Shown one piece after another: positions 46,755 to 55,940 of a stretch of 64,000 bases of DNA (its first letter is position 1; each line of letters opens with the position of its first letter). The notes under the pieces were generated by a model. That model saw only the letters and a list, made by a program, of their open reading frames with translations, had not been told where the DNA came from and ran no database searches. Origin of the DNA: Rhizobium sp. Root483D2. Its GTDB lineage: Bacteria > Pseudomonadota > Alphaproteobacteria > Rhizobiales > Rhizobiaceae. The translations under genes were made by a program, and so were the position numbers. The stretch lies in NCBI RefSeq assembly GCF_001426685.1, contig NZ_LMFB01000001.1:185985-249984 (forward strand), read 5' to 3'.

Positions 46755-47795
46755 ATGACGAAATTTAAGCTCGAGTATATCTGGCTCGACGGATATACCC
46801 CGGTCCCGAACCTTCGCGGTAAGACACAGGTCAAGGAATTTGACGCATTTCCGGCGCTCGAGCAGCTGCCGCTCTGGGGTTTTGACGGCTCCTCGACGCT
46901 GCAGGCCGAAGGCCGCAGCTCCGATTGCGTGCTGAAGCCCGTTGCGATCTATCCCGATCCGGCCCGCACCAACGGCGCGCTCGTCATGTGCGAAGTGATG
47001 ATGCCCGATGGCGTCACCCCGCACTCCTCTAACAGCCGCGCGACCATCCTCGACGACGAAGGCACATGGTTCGGCTTCGAGCAGGAATATTTCTTCTACA
47101 AGAACGGCCGTCCGCTCGGCTTCCCGGAAACCGGTTATCCGGCTCCGCAGGGTCCGTATTACACCGGCGTCGGCTATTCGAGCGTTGGCGATATCGCCCG
47201 CAAGATCGTCGAAGAGCATCTCGATCTCTGCCTTGCCGCCGGCATCAACCATGAAGGCATCAATGCCGAAGTGGCCAAGGGCCAGTGGGAATTCCAGATT
47301 TTCGGCAAGGGCTCCAAGCGCGCCGCCGACGAAATCTGGATGGCCCGCTATCTCCTGCAGCGCCTGACGGAAAAATACGGCATCGACATCGAATTCCATT
47401 GCAAGCCGCTTGGCGATACCGACTGGAACGGCTCGGGCATGCATGCCAACTTCTCGACCAAGTACATGCGCGAAGTCGGCGGCAAGGAATATTTTGAGGC
47501 GCTGATGGCTGCTTTCGAAAAGAACCTTCTCGACCATATCGCCGTTTACGGCCCGGACAACGACAAGCGCCTCACCGGCAAGCACGAAACTGCACCGTGG
47601 AACAAGTTCTCCTACGGCGTTGCTGACCGTGGCGCTTCGATCCGCGTTCCGCATTCCTTCGTCAACAACGGCTACAAGGGCTACCTGGAAGACCGCCGCC
47701 CGAACAGCCAGGGCTGCCCCTACCAGATCGCTTCGCAGATCCTGAAGACAATTGCCGAAGTTCCGGCCGCAGGCAGCGTTTCCGCCGCCGCTTAA
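46755..47795 (+). CDS. glnII: Glutamine synthetase II
   Basis: Eukaryote-type glutamine synthetase (GSII): ATP-dependent ammonium assimilation, used in rhizobia mainly when nitrogen is limiting. The ATG at 46755 (MTKFKLEYIWLDGYTPVPNL) has a GAGAGG site and gives 346 aa, normal for GSII; the longer open frame upstream runs through the promoter and is rejected. Signatures include WGFDGSSTLQAEGRSSDCVL, GFEQEYFFYK, and the ATP-binding region around DWNGSGMHANFSTKYM. No adenylylation-type control is expected. Regulated by RpoN and GstI. Confidence 0.97.
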   Translation: MTKFKLEYIWLDGYTPVPNLRGKTQVKEFDAFPALEQLPLWGFDGSSTLQAEGRSSDCVLKPVAIYPDPARTNGALVMCEVMMPDGVTPHSSNSRATILDDEGTWFGFEQEYFFYKNGRPLGFPETGYPAPQGPYYTGVGYSSVGDIARKIVEEHLDLCLAAGINHEGINAEVAKGQWEFQIFGKGSKRAADEIWMARYLLQRLTEKYGIDIEFHCKPLGDTDWNGSGMHANFSTKYMREVGGKEYFEALMAAFEKNLLDHIAVYGPDNDKRLTGKHETAPWNKFSYGVADRGASIRVPHSFVNNGYKGYLEDRRPNSQGCPYQIASQILKTIAEVPAAGSVSAAA

Positions 47796-47822
47796 GATCG
47801 ATATCTTTACCGAGATGCACAG

Positions 47823-47856
47823 TCATGGCGCCGCCCCAACCGGGACGGCGCCATGA
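47823..47856 (+). terminator. Hairpin downstream of glnII
   Basis: Perfect 11-bp stem TCATGGCGCCG (47823-47833) with CGGCGCCATGA (47846-47856) around a 12-nt loop, 28 bp past the glnII stop. No T run follows, so it may protect the 3' end or act as a weak terminator rather than a strong intrinsic one. Confidence 0.6.
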
Positions 47857-48027
47857 TCGTATCTGGCGGCGGGTTTTCCGGCTATCCCCAGCCGGATGAG
47901 AGCTGTCGCCGCGCCCCTTGGTGCCGTCTGCCGTAGATGCAATAGGCCAATTCCCGCACTGGTATTCCCGCCGGGCCGTGACTAAGTGTACGGCTGAGAG
48001 CGCCGAAGATCCTGACGGGGTGTATTC

Positions 48028-49248
48028 ATGCAAGTTCCATCCAGCGCCACTGCCGGCCTGCACCAAGAAGCCGCCGATGCGCCACCGGGCGATAGCAGCG
48101 GCGTCATCGAATGGCTGATGACAGAGACGCGCGACGATCGTTTCATCGACAACATCTTCGTGGAAATGTGCGAAAGGCTCAACCGGGCCGGCATCCCGGT
48201 CTCGCGGGGCACGCTGCATTTCCGCATCCTTCACCCGCAATGGCTGGGTGCCCGCATCCTTTGGCAGCGGGGCATGAAGGAAGGGGATATCCAGACCTTC
48301 GGCTTTGCCATTGAAGACAGCGACCGTTACCGCAACAGTCCGGTCAACGAGATCCATTCCGGCGCGCAGATCGTTCGCCAGCGGCTGGAGCCCGCATTCT
48401 CCGTCAACGCCCCGCCCTATACGCTCTATGACGAGTTGCGCGCGCAGGGCCATACGGATTACATCGCCTGGCCGCTCAAGCACACGCTGGGCAAGCAGCA
48501 TATCATCACCTTTGGCAGCGACAGGCCCGGCGGGTTCAGCGATGACGACATTGCCGCGCTGTCCGATCTTTTGCCCGCCTTCGCGCTGGTCAGCGAAATC
48601 CGCCTGAAGAACCGGCTTGCTCGCACGCTGCTTGAAACCTATGTCGGCCCGCACGCCAGCGAACAGATTCTGGCCGGCGCCACCACCCGCGGCAGCGGCG
48701 TGACGGTGGGTGCGGCAATTCTGATCTGCGATCTTCGCGACTTCACCGGCATTTCCGACATGTGGCCGCGCGACGATGTCATCGAACTGCTCAACGGCTA
48801 TTTCGATGCGATGGCCGAGCCGATCGAGCGGCATGGTGGCGAAATCCTGAAATTCATGGGCGACGGCCTGCTGGCGATCTTCCCGCTCAGCAACACGAAC
48901 GCCAGCCGCGATCTGCTTGCGGCAATCCGCGAGGCGCAGACCGCGATGGCGGCGCTGAACGAAGAGAACGTCAAGAAAGGCCACGAGCCGTTGGGTTACG
49001 GCATCGGCGTGCATGTGGGCGATGTCATGTATGGCAATATCGGGTCGCGCAGCCGCCTCGATTTCACGGTCATCGGCCCGACGGTCAACGTCGCCTCACG
49101 GCTTGAAAGCCTCACCAAGGAGATCAAGCGGCCGGTCCTCTTGTCGCGGGCCTTCGTTGAAATCGCCGGATGCGAAGCCAAGATGGAAAATGTCGGCTCC
49201 CACCTTCTGCGGGGTCTCAGCGAACCGATCGACGTCTTCGCCTTCTGA
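48028..49248 (+). CDS. Class III adenylate/guanylate cyclase with N-terminal sensor-like region
   Basis: Makes a cyclic nucleotide from ATP or GTP. The 406-aa protein has an N-terminal ~200-residue region that looks like a GAF-type sensor (GVIEWLMTETRDDRFIDNIF, LRAQGHTDYIAWPLKHTL) and a C-terminal class III cyclase domain with metal-binding Asp235 (ILICDLRDFTGIS) and Asp279 (EILKFMGDGLLAIFP) and the transition-state residues in VIGPTVNVASRLESL. No membrane segments. It lies between glnII and exoQ and is convergent with exoQ (3-bp gap). Substrate and signal are unknown. Confidence 0.93.
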   Translation: MQVPSSATAGLHQEAADAPPGDSSGVIEWLMTETRDDRFIDNIFVEMCERLNRAGIPVSRGTLHFRILHPQWLGARILWQRGMKEGDIQTFGFAIEDSDRYRNSPVNEIHSGAQIVRQRLEPAFSVNAPPYTLYDELRAQGHTDYIAWPLKHTLGKQHIITFGSDRPGGFSDDDIAALSDLLPAFALVSEIRLKNRLARTLLETYVGPHASEQILAGATTRGSGVTVGAAILICDLRDFTGISDMWPRDDVIELLNGYFDAMAEPIERHGGEILKFMGDGLLAIFPLSNTNASRDLLAAIREAQTAMAALNEENVKKGHEPLGYGIGVHVGDVMYGNIGSRSRLDFTVIGPTVNVASRLESLTKEIKRPVLLSRAFVEIAGCEAKMENVGSHLLRGLSEPIDVFAF

Positions 49249-49251
49249 ATT

Positions 49252-50556
49252 CTATCGGTAAGGATAGACGGAACCGGCAGCCAGCGGATGCGCCAATGGC
49301 TGCATGGCATCCCCTGAAAACATCGGGGTTGGTGTTGACGCGCTCTGCGGCGCCGGCAAGGTCAGCTTTCCAGCAGTGATATAGAGCAGGAACGAGCCGA
49401 TCTGATAGGGAAAGATGACGTCGATTTCGGCAAAGGACCGCACGAACAGAAGCGCGGAAATACCGAACAGGACGAGGGATTCAAAACCGTGTTGTTGGGT
49501 CAAGACCCTTTTCAAATGACCGAACAGGCCGGAGAGAAACAGGCCGGTCAACAGAAGCAGGCCGACCGCGCCCAATTCCACCATGGTTTCGATGTAGGTG
49601 TTGTGGAAATGAAAGCCGCCGCGCGAGCCGATGAAAAACTCTTCCCATAGCCGTTCGGCCTCAGAAAAACCCCGTACCCAATAGGCCTGATAGCCGATAC
49701 CGATCACCGGCGAGGCACGCGCGGCCTCGATCCCCTGCTGCCAGAGATAGGTCCGGCCGGTCAGCGTCGAATCCTTGCCGAATGCACCGAGAACGCTGTC
49801 GATCGCGCCGCCATAGACAGCTGCGATTACGGTGATGGTCCCGAATATGGTGGCAGCGATGAACAGCAGCTTGCGGCTTTTGGGCGGCAGCAGCGAAAAT
49901 ACCTGCATACCGACGGTCAACCCCAGGACTGCGGCCGTCGTGAGAACCGAAGTGGCCGACTGGGACGCATAGAGACAATAGGCGGCCAGCAGGCCGACGA
50001 CGCCGCAGACCGGGAGCCAGACCCTCCGCTGCTTGAGCAGGATGACGGCGGAAAAACAGAAGAACACCGCGAGCGACGCATAAAAACCCAGCTGGTTCTT
50101 GGAATCAAACGCCCCGACGAAACTGACGGTCCCATCCAGCGGATCGAAATGATAAACGCCAAACAGCATGGAATAGGCAAGCACCACCCCGGCACCCGTA
50201 ACCGAGCCAAGCGTCAAAGTTTTCACATCCAGCGCCCGCATGGCAATCAGCGCGCAGATCACATGGGTGAGATATTGCACCCCCGCTCTTGCCGTGGTGC
50301 CTGGCGCTGCCGACCAGAAGACCGAGAGCAGGGCAAAAATCGCAAAGGCGAAAATCCAGACATATTTGACGTAATTTCCGAGTGCACGCCGGTAATCGAC
50401 CAGCACCAGGGGCAGCCAGACGGCATAATAGAGCAGGATCGAGACCTGGCCGAAACGCCCGGAATAGGCGAAGACGAAATAGGAAACGGTCAGGGCGAAA
50501 ACCCCATAGAGGAGGTTTTCGCCCGGTTTCACCAGACTGGCCTTGGCAATCTTCAT
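49252..50556 (-). CDS. exoQ: Exopolysaccharide polymerase ExoQ
   Basis: Wzy-type inner-membrane protein needed for high-molecular-weight succinoglycan in S. meliloti. The 434-aa protein has about 10-12 hydrophobic segments and the O-antigen ligase/polymerase-type region with SKNQLGFYASLAVFF and RGGFHFHNTYIETMVELGAV (the large periplasmic loop). Length matches known ExoQ. Follows exoF by 10 bp; exoY-exoF-exoQ are co-directional. Confidence 0.93.
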   Translation of the reverse strand: MKIAKASLVKPGENLLYGVFALTVSYFVFAYSGRFGQVSILLYYAVWLPLVLVDYRRALGNYVKYVWIFAFAIFALLSVFWSAAPGTTARAGVQYLTHVICALIAMRALDVKTLTLGSVTGAGVVLAYSMLFGVYHFDPLDGTVSFVGAFDSKNQLGFYASLAVFFCFSAVILLKQRRVWLPVCGVVGLLAAYCLYASQSATSVLTTAAVLGLTVGMQVFSLLPPKSRKLLFIAATIFGTITVIAAVYGGAIDSVLGAFGKDSTLTGRTYLWQQGIEAARASPVIGIGYQAYWVRGFSEAERLWEEFFIGSRGGFHFHNTYIETMVELGAVGLLLLTGLFLSGLFGHLKRVLTQQHGFESLVLFGISALLFVRSFAEIDVIFPYQIGSFLLYITAGKLTLPAPQSASTPTPMFSGDAMQPLAHPLAAGSVYPYR

Positions 50557-50566
50557 CCCGATCGCC

Positions 50567-51841
50567 CTATTGCGTATTGAGGGACGGTTCGACCTTCACC
50601 ACATCACCGGGCTGCACGGGCGTGCCTTCGTCGGCCGCAATCCTATTGGACTTGCCGTCCTTCTGGCGGATGATGGAATAATTGATATCGACGGCGCTGC
50701 CCGGCTTGGGCGTCAGGGATGCATCTGCCGACTGCACCAGCGCTTCCGTCATCAGGTCGCGGCTGGTCACCAGCTTCAGCGCCAGCGTGTCCAGTTCCGC
50801 TTCGGTGTTCTGCAGTTCCTGGGCGAGCTGTGCGTCCCAGTCGTTGCGCAGATTGGTTTCGTCCTGGCTCGCCTTGCTGACATCCTGCTTCGCTTTCAGC
50901 GACGCGGTATCGATATCGAGCAGGGCTGCCTGCAGGTCCGCGATCCGCTGCTCGACGGCAAGCTTGCGGGCGCTGAGCGCCAGGCCCTTTTCCGCCAGCA
51001 CATCGACACGGCCTTTGTCCTCGACGACGAGGTCCAGCTGCCGGGTCTGCGTGACCGACTTCTTGCCGAGCGCGTCGATTTCATTCTGCAGCAGGGATTT
51101 CAGTTCGGCGAGCGCCGTGAGCTGCAGCTTCTGGCGCTTGTCGCGCGATACCATCAATGCCTTTTCGCTTTCCAGCAGCGCGGCGGCTTCGGTGACGCCC
51201 TTCAACTCGGCGGGCATGGCGATGTCACTCTTTTCGGCAATCTCGGCCTGCAAACGGGCGCGGCGCACAAGAAGCCGGTTCCGTTCGGTGATCCGCACCG
51301 AGGAGTCACCCTGCGCATTGATGAAATCGCGCGCAAACCGCTGGCCATTTTCGGCCCGGCGCAGGCCGCCACCCAGGCTGACGGCCTTGAGAACCGTCAT
51401 ATCGGGCGCGAACGGATATTCACCCGGCGTTTGGACCTCACCTGCAAGATAGATCGGCCGGTACTGCGCAAGCTCGACGGAAGCGGACGGGCGATCGGGC
51501 AGGCCGAACAGCTTTTGCAACTGCAATCCGACTTCGTCGGCAATCTCCGATGTGGTCTTGCCGGACGCGGGCATCGTGCCGAGGAACGGCAACGAGATGC
51601 CGCCGGATGCGCCGACCGTATAGTCGCCGCTGATCGCCGACCAATCCCGAACGGTTCCTTCCGCCGTTTGCCATTCCGCAACGCGGATTCTGAGCTTATC
51701 CATGGCACCAAGCGTATAATCGCCAGCGATGGCTGCATGGATGCCTGAAACGCCGATGGCGATGACGAGCGCGGAAAGACGCACAGCACCCCGGGCTTTT
51801 CGGCCGAGGGCGGGAAGTCCCTTGCAAAGACTTCTGTTCAT
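50567..51841 (-). CDS. exoF: Succinoglycan biosynthesis protein ExoF (OPX family)
   Basis: Periplasmic or outer-membrane polysaccharide export protein, needed with ExoY for the first biosynthetic step. The 424-aa protein has a Sec signal (ALVIAIGVSGIHAAIAG), two SLBB/Poly_export-type modules (GDYTLGAMDKLRIRVAEWQT, PIYLAGEVQTPGEYPFAPDM, DMTVLKAVSLGGGL) and a long helical coiled-coil at residues about 205-370 ending at QPGDVVKVEPSLN. Length is typical. Co-transcribed with exoY and exoQ. Confidence 0.94.
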   Translation of the reverse strand: MNRSLCKGLPALGRKARGAVRLSALVIAIGVSGIHAAIAGDYTLGAMDKLRIRVAEWQTAEGTVRDWSAISGDYTVGASGGISLPFLGTMPASGKTTSEIADEVGLQLQKLFGLPDRPSASVELAQYRPIYLAGEVQTPGEYPFAPDMTVLKAVSLGGGLRRAENGQRFARDFINAQGDSSVRITERNRLLVRRARLQAEIAEKSDIAMPAELKGVTEAAALLESEKALMVSRDKRQKLQLTALAELKSLLQNEIDALGKKSVTQTRQLDLVVEDKGRVDVLAEKGLALSARKLAVEQRIADLQAALLDIDTASLKAKQDVSKASQDETNLRNDWDAQLAQELQNTEAELDTLALKLVTSRDLMTEALVQSADASLTPKPGSAVDINYSIIRQKDGKSNRIAADEGTPVQPGDVVKVEPSLNTQ

Positions 51842-51914
51842 GAAATTTCCTCACTTAACAACAAGGCCGATCCCGGCATGACGACGGAAGCGGCATTCAC
51901 GCTGATGACTGTGA

Positions 51915-52595
51915 TCAGTAACTGCCCTTTGACAGGCAGACAGCAGGAATTGTCTTGGCAACGATGACGACATCGTTGAGCAGCGACCAGTTGGTCACAT
52001 AATGCGTATCGAAGGCGATACGGGCGGCATAGGACACGTCATTGCGGCCGCTGACCTGCCACAGCCCCGTCAGGCCGGGGCGCGACTTCAGATAGAAGAC
52101 GGCGGAGTGTTCGTAAAGCTCGAGCTCGTCTTCAACGACCGGACGCGGACCGACAACGCTCATTTCACCGCGAATGATATTGAGGAGCTGCGGCAGCTCA
52201 TCAAGGCTCAGCTTGCGCAGGACGCTGCCCACGACTGTGACGCGGGGATCGTCCTGGAGTTTGCGCGTTGCCTGCCATTCCTCGTAGGCCTTGGGATTCT
52301 TGTGCAGATGGTCCTGCAGGATCTTGTCGGCATCCGGCGCCATCGTCCGGAACTTGAGGCAATGGAAGAAACGGCCGTTATGGCCGACGCGGCGATGTCC
52401 GTAAAACACCTTGCCGCCATCGGAAAACTTCACCAGCGCCATCAAAAGCAGAAAGAGCGGGCTGAAGATGATGAGCGCCATGGATGCGGCGAAGATGTCG
52501 AAACCTCTTTTGGATATTCCCCCTATCGGCCGGTGTCCCCCGGATTGGATAGTCGTAAAATACGGCGAGCTTGCCGATCTGGTCGCAGACTTCAT
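51915..52595 (-). CDS. exoY: Undecaprenyl-phosphate galactose phosphotransferase ExoY
   Basis: Initiating glycosyltransferase that loads galactose-1-phosphate onto undecaprenyl phosphate. I start at the ATG at 52595 ([13 protein letters not shown], 226 aa), which matches the known ExoY N-terminus; a start 5 codons upstream exists. Signatures are [20 protein letters not shown] (membrane anchor), [46 protein letters not shown] and [20 protein letters not shown]. Divergent from exoX across an AT-rich region. Confidence 0.97.
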   Translation of the reverse strand: MKSATRSASSPYFTTIQSGGHRPIGGISKRGFDIFAASMALIIFSPLFLLLMALVKFSDGGKVFYGHRRVGHNGRFFHCLKFRTMAPDADKILQDHLHKNPKAYEEWQATRKLQDDPRVTVVGSVLRKLSLDELPQLLNIIRGEMSVVGPRPVVEDELELYEHSAVFYLKSRPGLTGLWQVSGRNDVSYAARIAFDTHYVTNWSLLNDVVIVAKTIPAVCLSKGSY

Positions 52596-53399
52596 GGGAG
52601 AAAACTCCATTCGGGTTGGCGATTGGTCGGGTTCCCAGTGCGAACCGGGATCAATTTCATGTGAGAGTGTAGAGGGAGAATGAGATTTTTAAAGGCAACT
52701 TTCGCCCCGGCCGGGCGGTGCAAGGCAACTGCGGCCAAGATCAACGCCAAGGACACATTTTCGGTTACTGAAGAACCCGCTAATGTATAAAATCTCGAAA
52801 CAAAAAAATGGGAATAAATCGATTTACACTGAAAATCTTCAGTTCATCGGCGGCATCCGGCGATTTATAGACATAAGGCTGACGGCCCCGATATTTGAAA
52901 AAGCTTATCAAGAGGAAAAAATGCGGATTTTATTTTCCCCGTGGTAAAAATATTGCAGCGCAGCATTAATTTTGCACTGCACCTCATTTCATTCGAAATC
53001 GCTAATTTTGTAACAAAAGTTGATTGCGAAGCGGAGCTTATCCACCACCAGCGGATAGGCTCATGGCGAAATACATCCCATGAGCGCAATCATATGGCAA
53101 TGCATCTCCAAATGTGGCCGAACCCCGGCACCTGCCTTTGTCGCATCAAAAATGCCGGGTACCTACGGCCAAATTAGGCTCTATCTCCCCAAAAATGTTC
53201 AGGTTGCTCAGCAATCGATAGATGATTTTAAATGCGGGCTAAGAATTCCCGCGTTAAATGACGTAATTGTAATGAAATAAGGTGCCGTTGCACGATTGAA
53301 CCGGCAATGCATGTTCGATATGTTAATAAATGCCTATGAGGATAAGGTGAATTTTTCAATGACATCCGCAAATCAAGACAGAATATTGAGGGTAATCTG
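52596..53399. promoter_or_regulatory. AT-rich exoY-exoX divergent control region
   Basis: About 800 bp without a gene between exoY (minus) and exoX (plus). The sequence is markedly AT-rich from about 52780 to 53390. In S. meliloti this spacer is bound by the regulator MucR. I could not define promoter elements by eye, but the length and composition suggest dense regulation. Confidence 0.6.
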
Positions 53400-53687
53400 A
53401 TGTTTGCACCGCGGGTGTTCGTCAGCATGATCGGGGCGTTGGCCGTTTTTGCCATCGTGACCTTCATCCTGACCGGTTCCGCCTGGACGACAGCCTGGCA
53501 AACGCTGGTCTGTGCGGTGCTTGTGCAAACCGGATATTTCATTGCCGTCCTGTTTCTGGTGTCCAAGGAAGCCCGCGACCGCCGCAACGCGGCGCAGCGC
53601 CCGTCGCCTGCTTCTGCGTTGCCTGTCGAAGACAAGGAACCGAAGACCATTCGCGTCACCAACAATCACGGCCATTTCAATTCCTGA
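53400..53687 (+). CDS. exoX: Exopolysaccharide inhibitor ExoX
   Basis: Small inner-membrane protein that lowers exopolysaccharide production post-translationally (Psi/ExoX family), balanced against ExoY. The 95-aa product has two membrane segments (VFVSMIGALAVFAIVTFILT, TLVCAVLVQTGYFIAVLFL) and a basic/polar C-terminal tail (SKEARDRRNAAQR). GAGGG lies 8 nt before the ATG. Position opposite exoY and size (about 98 aa in S. meliloti) support the name. Confidence 0.9.
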   Translation: MFAPRVFVSMIGALAVFAIVTFILTGSAWTTAWQTLVCAVLVQTGYFIAVLFLVSKEARDRRNAAQRPSPASALPVEDKEPKTIRVTNNHGHFNS

Positions 53688-53836
53688 TTGGCGCCTCGAC
53701 GGAGCGTTTTTCCTCGGTTCCACTGGTCCCGATTTCTTTCCGCAAGCCCTCCCTTCTTCGCACCTGCAATATCGCGCCTTGCCGCCTGTGCTCTCCCGAA
53801 CTAGGTTCGGCGCCACAGCGATGAAGGAATGCGATC

Positions 53837-54850
53837 ATGAAACCGAATGCAGATGTCTGCGTCATCATCGCCGCGAAGAACGCGGCCGCAACGATCGGGC
53901 GGGCCATCATCTCGGCGCTTGCAGAGCCGGAAACCGCCGAGGTCATCGTCGTTGATGATGGGTCCAGCGACGGCACTGCCGACGTCTCCAGGGCTGCCAG
54001 CGATGGCAGCGGCCGGCTGACAGTCGCCAAGTTCGAGGCCAACAAAGGGCCGGCTGCGGCGCGCAACCATGCCATTGCGATCTCCAAGGCCCCGGTACTG
54101 GCTATTCTCGATGCGGATGATTTCTTCTTTCCCGGGCGGCTGAGCCAGCTTCTGGCGCAGACGGATTGGGATTTCGTTGCCGACAATATTGCTTTTGTCG
54201 ATGAGGAGACGGCGCGGGATGCGCATCTGCGGCTGGAAAGCTTTCCTGCGGCACCGCGTATCCTGACGCTTGGCGAATTCATCGAAGGCAATATCTCCAG
54301 GCGCGGTGTGCGACGCGGGGAGATCGGATTTCTGAAACCGCTGATGCGGCGCGAATTTCTCGATACACATCAGCTCCGCTATCAGGAAAGCCTCAGGCTG
54401 GGCGAGGATTACGATCTCTATGCCCGCGCACTGACCAAAGGCGCGCGCTACAAGATCATCCACAGCGTCGGGTACGGCGCCATCGTGCGCGGCGATTCTC
54501 TGAGCGGCAGTCACCGCACGATCGACCTGAAGCGGTTGTATGAGGCCGACCGGGCGATTCTTGCCGAGGCGGACCTCCTCCCACAGGCAAGGGCGCTGAT
54601 TGCCCAGCACGAACAGCATATTCGCGGGCGCTACGAACTGAGGGAATTTCTCGACATCAAGCGGCAGTCCGGCGCGAAAGCGGCGCTTCTCCATGCGCTT
54701 GGCCGTCCCGCCGCCATTGCGGCAATCGCCGGCGGGATCTTTGCCGACAAGACAGAGCGCTTCCGGCAGAAACCAGATGCAGCGCCAGTTGCGCTGGGCG
54801 GCTCAGGGGGTCTTCGCTATCTGCTGCAACCGCCATCAGACGCCCGTTAG
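53837..54850 (+). CDS. exoU: Succinoglycan glycosyltransferase ExoU
   Basis: GT2-family transferase that adds a late glucose to the succinoglycan repeat. The 337-aa protein has the GT2 N-terminus (ADVCVIIAAKNAAATIGRAI, EVIVVDDGSSDGTADV), DXD-type ADDF (ILDADDFFFPGRL) and LRLGEDYDLYARAL. Follows exoX after 149 bp on the same strand and is convergent with exoV. Identity is from position beside exoX and sequence pattern. Confidence 0.87.
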   Translation: MKPNADVCVIIAAKNAAATIGRAIISALAEPETAEVIVVDDGSSDGTADVSRAASDGSGRLTVAKFEANKGPAAARNHAIAISKAPVLAILDADDFFFPGRLSQLLAQTDWDFVADNIAFVDEETARDAHLRLESFPAAPRILTLGEFIEGNISRRGVRRGEIGFLKPLMRREFLDTHQLRYQESLRLGEDYDLYARALTKGARYKIIHSVGYGAIVRGDSLSGSHRTIDLKRLYEADRAILAEADLLPQARALIAQHEQHIRGRYELREFLDIKRQSGAKAALLHALGRPAAIAAIAGGIFADKTERFRQKPDAAPVALGGSGGLRYLLQPPSDAR

Positions 54851-54889
54851 GGCAGGCCTGATGGCGCGGTATGGGGCGCGATCAAAACC

Positions 54890-55840
54890 CTAGAAATAAT
54901 CGCGGCGCACCCCATCAAGAACCTCGACAAAGCGTTCCTTGCGCTCCGACAGAGCGTGATCGGCGCTCAGCTGCGGGGTGGCGCGTGCCGCCTGCCAGAG
55001 AGACAGGGTCGAGGGCGCGGCCAAAACCTGTTTGGCGGCAACGCGCAGCGAGGTCTGCTTGGGATCGCGCACGGCGACCATGACGCTTTCGTCGATCTCA
55101 CGCTTGTTGGGATCATCAAGCGCCGGCTGGTGCGCGTCGAAATCGACACCCCAGAATTTTGCGCCCTTGATGATGGCTTCGGCCCGGCTGGACACAGGAA
55201 CATGGCGCGGACGGTAGACGACGCCGACGGTGTGCGCCCAATCGTTCCATTTGAAGCTGTTGATGCTGCTGGAGGTGGTGACTGCCACCCACGGAACGCG
55301 AAAAGCATCGGCCAGGATTGCGCCGTGCATCGATTCCGCCACGATCATCTCAGACTGGGCAATCTGGCGGATGACATCCTTCGCCTCGCCGCGCGGATCG
55401 ATGTAATGCAGGCCGACCGTCTGGCAGATGGAGGGCCACATGCCGGCAATCGCCGATTCCCAATGGGGCACGAAGCTTTTCTTGTAGAGCTTCGGCAAGC
55501 CTTTGAACTCGGGCATCTCGGCGACCATGACGGCCGGATCGACAATGCCGAGCTTGGGATCAACACCGACTTTTTGCGCCGTCAACGGTCCACGGACGCA
55601 GCGGATGTCCCATTCGCTGCTGTCGGTCATATCAGGCAGGGAGCCGTAGCCAAAGCCGCTGCCGAGCACAAGCTTGTGCCGCCCCTTTGGCAAAAGCGCG
55701 CGGTTCAGGACCGTGCCGACCCCGACGAGAAGGGTTTCTGGACGAACATCGCGAAATCCCGGAATGAGAAAATCCCAGAGCCAGAGGTTGAGATCATCGC
55801 CGAAATTTCCGTGAGCGGATTCCCAATAATACGGGTCCAT
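54890..55840 (-). CDS. exoV: Pyruvyl transferase ExoV
   Basis: Adds the terminal pyruvate ketal to the succinoglycan subunit. The 316-aa protein belongs to the polysaccharide pyruvyl transferase family: YYWESAHGNFGDDLNLWLWD, GSGFGYGSLPDMTD, IRCVRGPLTAQKVGVD and VAESMHGAILADAFRVPWVA. The membrane is not predicted to be crossed. It lies 100 bp downstream of exoW on the minus strand. Confidence 0.93.
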   Translation of the reverse strand: MDPYYWESAHGNFGDDLNLWLWDFLIPGFRDVRPETLLVGVGTVLNRALLPKGRHKLVLGSGFGYGSLPDMTDSSEWDIRCVRGPLTAQKVGVDPKLGIVDPAVMVAEMPEFKGLPKLYKKSFVPHWESAIAGMWPSICQTVGLHYIDPRGEAKDVIRQIAQSEMIVAESMHGAILADAFRVPWVAVTTSSSINSFKWNDWAHTVGVVYRPRHVPVSSRAEAIIKGAKFWGVDFDAHQPALDDPNKREIDESVMVAVRDPKQTSLRVAAKQVLAAPSTLSLWQAARATPQLSADHALSERKERFVEVLDGVRRDYF

Positions 55841-55940
55841 GACTGTCTCCTACATGCGTTTGCAAGGAATTGCGGATGCGTGGCGGGCCGGCCGCCAAGC
55901 GCGTCAATGGGCGCGGCAAAAAATGCTGCACCTGCGAGGG

